Assembly (NCBI GenBank): GCA_033782935.1
Contig: JAWQEG010002506.1
Span: 1-64,000 of the forward strand
Direction: 5' to 3'
DNA: 64,000 bases
From: Petrolisthes cinctipes
Taxonomy: Eukaryota; Arthropoda; Malacostraca; Decapoda; Porcellanidae
Below the pieces are notes generated by a model, which saw nothing but the letters and a program-made list of their open reading frames with translations, searched no databases and was not told the DNA's origin. The translations under genes and the position numbers were made by a program. Below, one piece after another: positions 62,001 to 64,000 of this stretch (position 1 is its first letter; every line of letters starts with the position of its first letter).

Positions 62001-63500
62001 GAAAACTAGAACACACTGCCAAAAAGATAATATATCTGGTTTGGTTTGTGTGCTTGTTTGTTTGTTAGCAGAATTATGCAAAAGGGTAGGCATGGATTGT
62101 AAAGAAATTTTTACCAAAGGTAGGCCATGTGACTGGTAACAAGGGATTAGATAGTAGATCTGGATGTGGACCTGTATTCAGGAATTTGTGAAGAATGAGG
62201 TTGATATATAGGCAACTCTGACCATAGATATTCATGGCCTTGACAGATGTTTGTGGTCTCTGTATGCTCTTGTTGTGTATAGTATCTTTTTCATTGTTAG
62301 TAACTCAACAAATTTTTCTAGACCTAATAACATATAATTCATTGCATATCTTTGTGCCACCACAGGCTTTGAGGGTCTCTTCTGTAGTAACAACATCAAC
62401 GACTGTTTTGATGTGGTGTGTACTGATGGGAAGGTGTGCCACGACCTGGTCAATAGCTATGAATGCAGGTGTCCCGAGGGCTTCACTGGCCACAACTGTT
62501 CAGTGGATGTGGATGAGTGTGAGAGCCAACCCTGTCTCAACGGTGGAGAGTGTCATGATGGACGTGCAAACTACACCTGTATTTGTCCTCCAGGATACAC
62601 TGGTTAGTAAATGATCAAGTTATCTTGCTCAGGAACTTAACCAAACCAGGTCAACATATATTGTTACTATATTCATTGTGTTTTATTTTACTCCGGATCT
62701 TTGGTTTGTATTTACAGTCCCATAAGCAAATGTTTTCTTAATAGAAATAAGAATGTAATCTATATCATTAGGTATAAATGCTGTATTTGTATGATATAAA
62801 TGAGTCTGATTATCACTTGTCTGTTTTACATTGATCTTATTACTGTATATCTCTATCCAACGGCTTCTACCCTTAGAGATATTCTGGTTTGTATCTTTGT
62901 TCACATATGCTCCTGTGTTTTATAAATATACTGTATACTGTACGTAGGTTTTCCACTTGTTTTGGATCATTGCTAAGTGTGGTGTCTTGACTTACCTCTT
63001 ATGTCAATGGTGTTGCTGTTCATGATTAATTACAGTACAGTATTGTAAAGTAATTGATAAAGATGATATTCATATTATCACGGTCTTGTTCTTATAATGA
63101 TTATTCCTGTGTGTCCTTGATAGGTCACAACTGTGAGAGTGACGTTGATGAATGTGAACTTCTGCGTCCTTGTGTCAATGGCATCTGTGAGAACACCAAC
63201 GGCAGCTACCAGTGTTACTGTCGCCCAGGATTCTCAGGTGACCACTGCAACTTGGAATTTGATGAGTGTCTCTCCAGGCCGTGTCACAATGCCGGCACAT
63301 GCATCAACCGCATCAATGGATATTCATGCCTGTGTGCCCTGGGGTACGCTGGTGGAGACTGTGATGTGGATATTGATGAGTGTGAGAGTTCACCTTGCCA
63401 GAACAACGCTACATGTCACGACCACATTGCTGCCTTCACGTGTGAGTGCCCACCCGGGTTCACTGATGAGTTGTGCGCCACCAATATTGATGAGTGTGAG
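42396..63500 (+). CDS. crb: Crumbs homologue, N-terminal two-thirds of ectodomain (partial)
   Basis: Crumbs is a type I membrane protein that defines the apical domain of epithelia and photoreceptors and binds Pals1/Stardust and Par6 through its short cytoplasmic tail. Fifteen exons (listed separately; about 928 codons) join in one frame. They encode the end of a signal peptide, one LamG-like domain (about residues 50-195 of the visible part), and eighteen EGF-like repeats plus the start of a nineteenth. Identification rests on a single LamG-like domain placed before the EGF array, as in arthropod Crumbs, with [17 protein letters not shown] and WGRCPLP matching the Drosophila protein's ISFRSC, ILGNSFSGCLL and FGHCPL. 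Many EGFs have the DxDEC...CxNGGxC calcium-binding form. The start exon lies upstream, and the rest of the gene lies beyond the right edge. Notch, Delta and Eyes shut were considered and fit less well. Confidence 0.87.
42763..42796. repeat. Interstitial telomere-like (TTAGG)n
   Basis: AGGTTAGGTTAGGTTAGG with one AGGTAAGG variant, the arthropod telomere unit. It is preceded by CCTGGTAGTCTGCTGCAGTCC, which has a counterpart (TCCTGGTAGTCTGCCACGG) at about 51200 that is also followed by AGGTTAG. The surrounding 42488-42870 contains a segment (about 42590-42660) weakly similar to 57530-57580. Confidence 0.85.
42870..43215. repeat. GC-rich ~117-bp tandem repeat, three units
   Basis: Units share GGTGTCCCTGGGGTACACCG, CGTAGCACCTGCGGTGTATG, TCAGATTAGTTGGGGGTGTG and AGGCCGTAGGAAGGTC. 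The third unit is diverged and truncated. It is much GC-richer than its surroundings and sits just before the truncated retroelement. Confidence 0.85.
43287..46083 (-). mobile_element. Decayed Ty3/mdg4 (Gypsy) retrotransposon, 5' part
   Basis: Reading leftward from the LTR, the order is: a possible primer-binding site (TTGGTGACCCCGG); a short, Pro/Gln-rich gag remnant ending in a partial zinc knuckle (CIGHTARNC, about 45205-45250); the end of a protease domain ([13 protein letters not shown], about 44750-44800); reverse transcriptase segments with YIDD (about 44068-44079); and the start of RNase H (IYTDAS, about 43610). Frames are broken several times. The protease Asp-Thr-Gly motif is missing: LESGDNFL runs directly into VHSIRPP. 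No integrase and no 3' LTR are seen, so it is a dead, truncated copy in crb intron 1, antisense to crb. The Mag-like lineage is a guess. Confidence 0.85.
46084..46507 (-). repeat. 5' LTR of the Ty3/mdg4 element
   Basis: On the minus strand the segment begins TGTAGTGTACTG and ends GCCTTTGTGTTTACA, i.e. TG...CA, immediately followed by ATTGGTGACCCCGG. It is 424 bp, a usual LTR length. The outer border is inferred from the TG dinucleotide alone, because no second LTR is present for comparison. Confidence 0.6.
46530..47010. repeat. Tandem ~80-bp repeat split by a SINE
   Basis: CATCTGACACCAGTT or a variant, then CATTACCACCAATATAAATA and TTGTATAACTA, occurs at about 46535-46620, 46865-46925 and 46940-47005. 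The first two copies are separated by the SINE-like insert. 47011-47728 has a short TTAGG run (47632-47648) and no gene. Confidence 0.75.
46621..46850 (+). mobile_element. tRNA-derived SINE
   Basis: The first ~80 bp are tRNA-like. They contain a box-A-like TAGTACTATACAGTGGTAAC, a degenerate stem-loop around CCTCGCATCCGTGAGG, and a box-B-like AGATCGAGCC, and end CGCCCAGGC. A body with a strong hairpin (AGAGCCGTAGATAT / ATATCTATGGCTCT) follows. The anticodon loop lacks a proper U33, so it is not a functional tRNA gene. Confidence 0.55.
47729..48470. mobile_element. 742-bp foldback DNA transposon (MITE)
   Basis: Arms of about 308 bp (47729-48036 and 48163-48470) are near-perfect inverted copies around a 126-bp loop. 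Ends read CAGGGTGTATCGC with TA on both sides, as in Tc1/mariner-type insertions. No transposase frame remains. It lies in crb intron 1. Confidence 0.9.
48596..48625. mobile_element. Right-end fragment of the 33992-34383 MITE family
   Basis: GTGAGGCGACCGGACTTCTG followed by CCGCCGACTGTAC matches the right terminus of the element at 33992-34383. No partner left end is found nearby. Confidence 0.6.
48765..48950 (+). CDS. crb: crb exon: start of N-terminal LamG-like domain
   Basis: A 62-codon exon, phase 0 at both ends; acceptor ATATTTGCAG, donor CAG|GTAAGT. It begins GSSGTNN, passes an acidic/glycine linker and reaches [10 protein letters not shown], the first beta strands of the LamG-like domain, with the Cys conserved in Drosophila Crumbs. 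Confidence 0.85.
49195..49670. repeat. ~31-bp minisatellite abutting a crb exon
   Basis: About 13 units of TTTTCATTGAGTAGTGTATA followed by TTATTATGGTG. The array runs to within a few bases of the next exon, whose acceptor TTGTTTTCAG is the last unit's TTTTCA plus G. One internal unit (about 49510) also reads TTTTCAG. Confidence 0.95.
49677..49822 (+). CDS. crb: crb exon: LamG-like domain, middle
   Basis: Begins [10 protein letters not shown] in phase 0 and continues through [11 protein letters not shown] to [10 protein letters not shown], where DNxWH is the typical LamG core. It ends in phase 2 at CTCAG|GTTGGC, a weak donor, but the split Arg codon joins exactly to the next exon (AG + G). 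The two-exon product aligns with Drosophila Crumbs through this junction. Confidence 0.78.
49856..50009. mobile_element. Tc1-type MITE, 154 bp
   Basis: Ends CAGTCACGAGCACTAATA are inverted at the right (TATTAGTGCTCGTGACTG with one small difference inside). TA lies on both sides (49854-49855, 50010-50011). It starts 34 bp after the crb exon at 49822. Confidence 0.85.
50012..50171. mobile_element. Second MITE sharing a TA with its neighbour
   Basis: Left CAGTAACGGCTCAAAGTCC and, on the reverse strand, right CAGCCATGGCCAAAAGTCC form imperfect inverted ends. Its left TA (50010-50011) is also the right TA of the 49856-50009 element. Confidence 0.7.
50172..50560. other. crb intron, nothing recognised
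   Basis: AT-rich intron sequence with no repeat or exon that I can support. Confidence 0.6.
50561..50638. mobile_element. 78-bp hairpin MITE
   Basis: TACAGTCACAGCACATAGTC then CTTGA, a 25-bp loop, then TCAAGGACTATGTGCCGCGA then TTGTACTGTA. The stem is nearly perfect. The ends are of the TACAGT type. Confidence 0.85.
50639..51487. repeat. crb intron with small repeats
   Basis: GCCAATCAG(C/T)GTGCTTGATT is duplicated at about 50855 and 50900. TCCTGGTAGTCTGCCACGG (about 51198), then AGGTTAGATTAAG, resembles the 42735-42796 segment. No exon seen. Confidence 0.6.
51488..51723 (+). CDS. crb: crb exon: LamG-like domain, C-terminal half
   Basis: Acceptor TTGTGTTAG; donor TGTG|GTAAGG, phase 1. Encodes [28 protein letters not shown] and [15 protein letters not shown], matching the end of the first LamG-like domain of Drosophila Crumbs, including the two closing cysteines. 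Confidence 0.88.
51724..52849. other. crb intron 4, 5' part: nothing recognised
   Basis: AT-rich intron with no tandem repeat, hairpin element or exon that I can support. Confidence 0.6.
52850..55045 (+). mobile_element. 5'-truncated, decayed RTE-like LINE
   Basis: Broken frames in the + direction carry reverse transcriptase motifs in order: [12 protein letters not shown] (53430-53465, followed by a frameshift), [14 protein letters not shown] (about 53590), [16 protein letters not shown] (about 53740), [12 protein letters not shown] (about 53850; canonical DLEKAYDRVD), [15 protein letters not shown] (about 54030) and FLDD in place of FADD (about 54170). The C-terminal domain with LRWFGHVE (about 54770) follows. 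No endonuclease is present. It ends in a TATA tail (55029-55041), as RTE elements often do. It is inserted in crb intron 4 in the sense orientation. The RTE clade is inferred from the motifs and tail, not proven. Confidence 0.8.
55046..56398. other. crb intron 4, 3' part
   Basis: GGT/GGTT-rich patch (55333-55365) and a T run of about 33 bp (55971-56003). No exon or element recognised. Confidence 0.6.
56399..56527 (+). CDS. crb: crb exon: EGF-like repeat 1
   Basis: Acceptor CCCCTCAG, donor TTGG|GTGAGT, phase 1 in and out. Encodes [20 protein letters not shown], then a YTCNC motif and RYSGQHC: a complete six-cysteine EGF, closely paralleling the first EGF of Drosophila Crumbs. Confidence 0.9.
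56706..56872 (+). CDS. crb: crb exon: EGF 2 and start of EGF 3
   Basis: Acceptor GGTCACAG, donor CAG|GTGAGG, phase 0 out. Encodes [22 protein letters not shown] and the opening [10 protein letters not shown] of EGF 3. Confidence 0.9.
57210..57388 (+). CDS. crb: crb exon: rest of EGF 3 and most of EGF 4
   Basis: Acceptor TTTCACCAG, donor ACAGG|GTTAGT, phase 2 out. Encodes [14 protein letters not shown] and [14 protein letters not shown], ending in the CNCAATG loop completed by the next exon. Confidence 0.88.
57389..58278. other. crb intron with a diverged HP-B copy
   Basis: Nothing coding. At about 58062-58178, GGATAAATTGGAAGA, CTGCCAGGAAACAGAT and GTGATCTGTTTCTTGGCACA with GATCAGGAGACCTT resemble both arms of HP-B. 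A segment near 57530-57580 (TTGTAAATCACTCACATGAC) is weakly similar to 42605-42650. Confidence 0.45.
58279..58420 (+). CDS. crb: crb exon: end of EGF 4 and EGF 5
   Basis: Acceptor TTTATTTTAG, donor CTG|GTCAGT, phase 0 out. Encodes [20 protein letters not shown] and [14 protein letters not shown]. The NIDEC box is the calcium-binding signature. Confidence 0.9.
58661..58871 (+). CDS. crb: crb exon: EGF 6 and most of EGF 7
   Basis: Acceptor TTGTGGATAG, donor TCAG|GTGGGT, phase 1 out. Encodes [24 protein letters not shown] and a second repeat ending CRCKPGFS. The intron splits the following Gly codon. Confidence 0.9.
59276..59392 (+). CDS. crb: crb exon: end of EGF 7 and most of EGF 8
   Basis: Acceptor GCCTACAG, donor TCAG|GTATTT, phase 1 in and out. 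Encodes [21 protein letters not shown] and CICAPGFS. It is a symmetrical one-EGF exon. Confidence 0.9.
59618..59805 (+). CDS. crb: crb exon: end of EGF 8, EGF 9, start of EGF 10
   Basis: Acceptor TGTGACCAG, donor ACG|GTCAGT, phase 0 out. Encodes [28 protein letters not shown] and [14 protein letters not shown]. Confidence 0.9.
59806..61148. other. crb intron, nothing recognised
   Basis: The largest intron among the EGF exons: AT-rich, with no tandem repeats or hairpin elements that I can see. Confidence 0.6.
61149..61302 (+). CDS. crb: crb exon: end of EGF 10 and most of EGF 11
   Basis: Acceptor TTTGTTCCAG, donor ACTG|GTAATT, phase 1 out. Encodes [29 protein letters not shown] and CTCPPGFT. 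Confidence 0.9.
61697..61921 (+). CDS. crb: crb exon: end of EGF 11, EGF 12, most of EGF 13
   Basis: Acceptor CAATCCTCAG, donor CCAG|GTTAGC, phase 1 out. Encodes [28 protein letters not shown] and [15 protein letters not shown] 12 lacks the usual PGF before its last glycine. Confidence 0.9.
62366..62602 (+). CDS. crb: crb exon: end of EGF 13, EGF 14, most of EGF 15
   Basis: Acceptor GCCACCACAG, donor ACTG|GTTAGT, phase 1 out. Encodes [51 protein letters not shown] and CICPPGYT. Confidence 0.9.
62603..63123. other. crb intron, nothing recognised
   Basis: AT-rich intron sequence without a recognisable element. Confidence 0.6.
63124..63500 (+). CDS. crb: crb exon: end of EGF 15, EGF 16-18, start of EGF 19
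   Basis: Acceptor TCCTTGATAG, donor GAG|GTATGC, phase 0 out. Encodes [48 protein letters not shown] and the opening NIDECE of the next repeat. It is the longest visible exon, with three whole EGFs fused in one exon. The gene continues past the window. Confidence 0.92.
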
Positions 63501-64000
63501 GTATGCCTTATTTTTGGTTTATTTGGTTTTAATTATTTAATAATTGGTTTTGATTGGTTTTTGTTTAGGTTTATTACAGTACAGTATGATTTTATGTTTT
63601 GTATTACATTTTTCCACTTTTGGCATGACAGTTGTAAGAGAGTGAAGCATTACAGACCCAATACCTCTCGAGATCCTCTGGGTTATCCCATGAACATGAA
63701 ATTTTTTTAGCTCTCCTGGTATGCCATTGTCTGTGAATTTTAGTATCATATCATCCCTGATCTCGGAGGTCAGCACCACCTACCCAACACCCTTGTTGTG
63801 CCAAGTTACCCAAGTGGACCAATTTTGAGCACCTTGGGTTCATTTGTTTACCTGTACATAGACAGACAGATGAACTGATAGATAGTCAAACAGACACACA
63901 CTACCATTATAGATGTGCTCTACTTTATTGGATTTAGCAGCCTTCGCTCTATGCCATACATTTCAAGAATGTCTCGTAAGCTTCCTCCATCTACTTTATC
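63501..64000. other. crb intron at the right edge
   Basis: A minus-strand open frame at 63537-63779 (containing EIRDDMILKFTDNGIPGELK) is mixed in composition and may be a retroelement fragment, but I cannot match it to a family. Nothing else is seen. Confidence 0.5.

Noticed and set aside
56399..63500. Notch, Delta/Serrate or Eyes shut
   Set aside because: No DSL or LNR domain is visible, and a LamG-like domain precedes EGF 1 with Crumbs-specific words; the EGF array alone would not discriminate.
63537..63779. 80-codon minus-strand frame near the right edge
   Set aside because: Mixed composition but no match that I can name; it lies in a crb intron and is antisense to it.

Overview
This is a eukaryotic genomic window, most likely from a decapod crustacean. 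The support is an extreme load of dinucleotide microsatellites (TA, GA/CT, GT/CA), arthropod-type TTAGG telomere-like words, RTE-, CR1- and Ty3/mdg4-like retroelement relics, and many Tc1-type hairpin MITEs. The order-level placement is inference. There are no operons or other prokaryotic features.

The only gene I can assign firmly is the 5' part of a crumbs (crb) homologue on the + strand, from about 42.4 kb to the right edge. Fifteen coding exons (42396-63500) join with consistent phases and GT-AG borders. They encode the end of a signal peptide, one N-terminal laminin-G-like domain and eighteen EGF-like repeats plus the start of a nineteenth. An exon carrying the start codon must lie upstream and was not found. 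The remaining EGF and LamG repeats, membrane span and cytoplasmic tail lie beyond the window. Crumbs is the apical polarity determinant of epithelia and photoreceptors.

Region by region. 1-42 kb: no confident gene; a mosaic of microsatellites, minisatellites and polypurine/polypyrimidine tracts, with many copies of a ~155 bp self-complementary element (called HP-A and HP-B here), several Tc1-type MITEs, a perfect 160-bp palindrome (21986-22145), and two CR1-like LINE relics (about 19.75-20.29 kb and 26.2-26.4 kb). A 57-nt orphan exon candidate lies at 6570-6626. 42.4-48.8 kb (crb intron 1): telomere-like repeat, a GC-rich 117-bp tandem array, a decayed 5' part of a Ty3/mdg4 retrotransposon (minus strand, LTR at 46084-46507), a tRNA-derived SINE and a 742-bp foldback element. 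48.8-56.4 kb: LamG-like exons, two back-to-back MITEs and a 5'-truncated RTE-like LINE in intron 4. 56.4-63.5 kb: closely spaced EGF exons in ordinary AT-rich intron sequence with few repeats.

The most unusual observations are the dispersed HP-A/HP-B hairpin family, the perfect palindrome carrying a hammerhead-like core, a GC-rich hairpin satellite found at two loci, and two crb splice acceptors that sit in the last unit of a minisatellite. No new enzymatic or defence system is visible.
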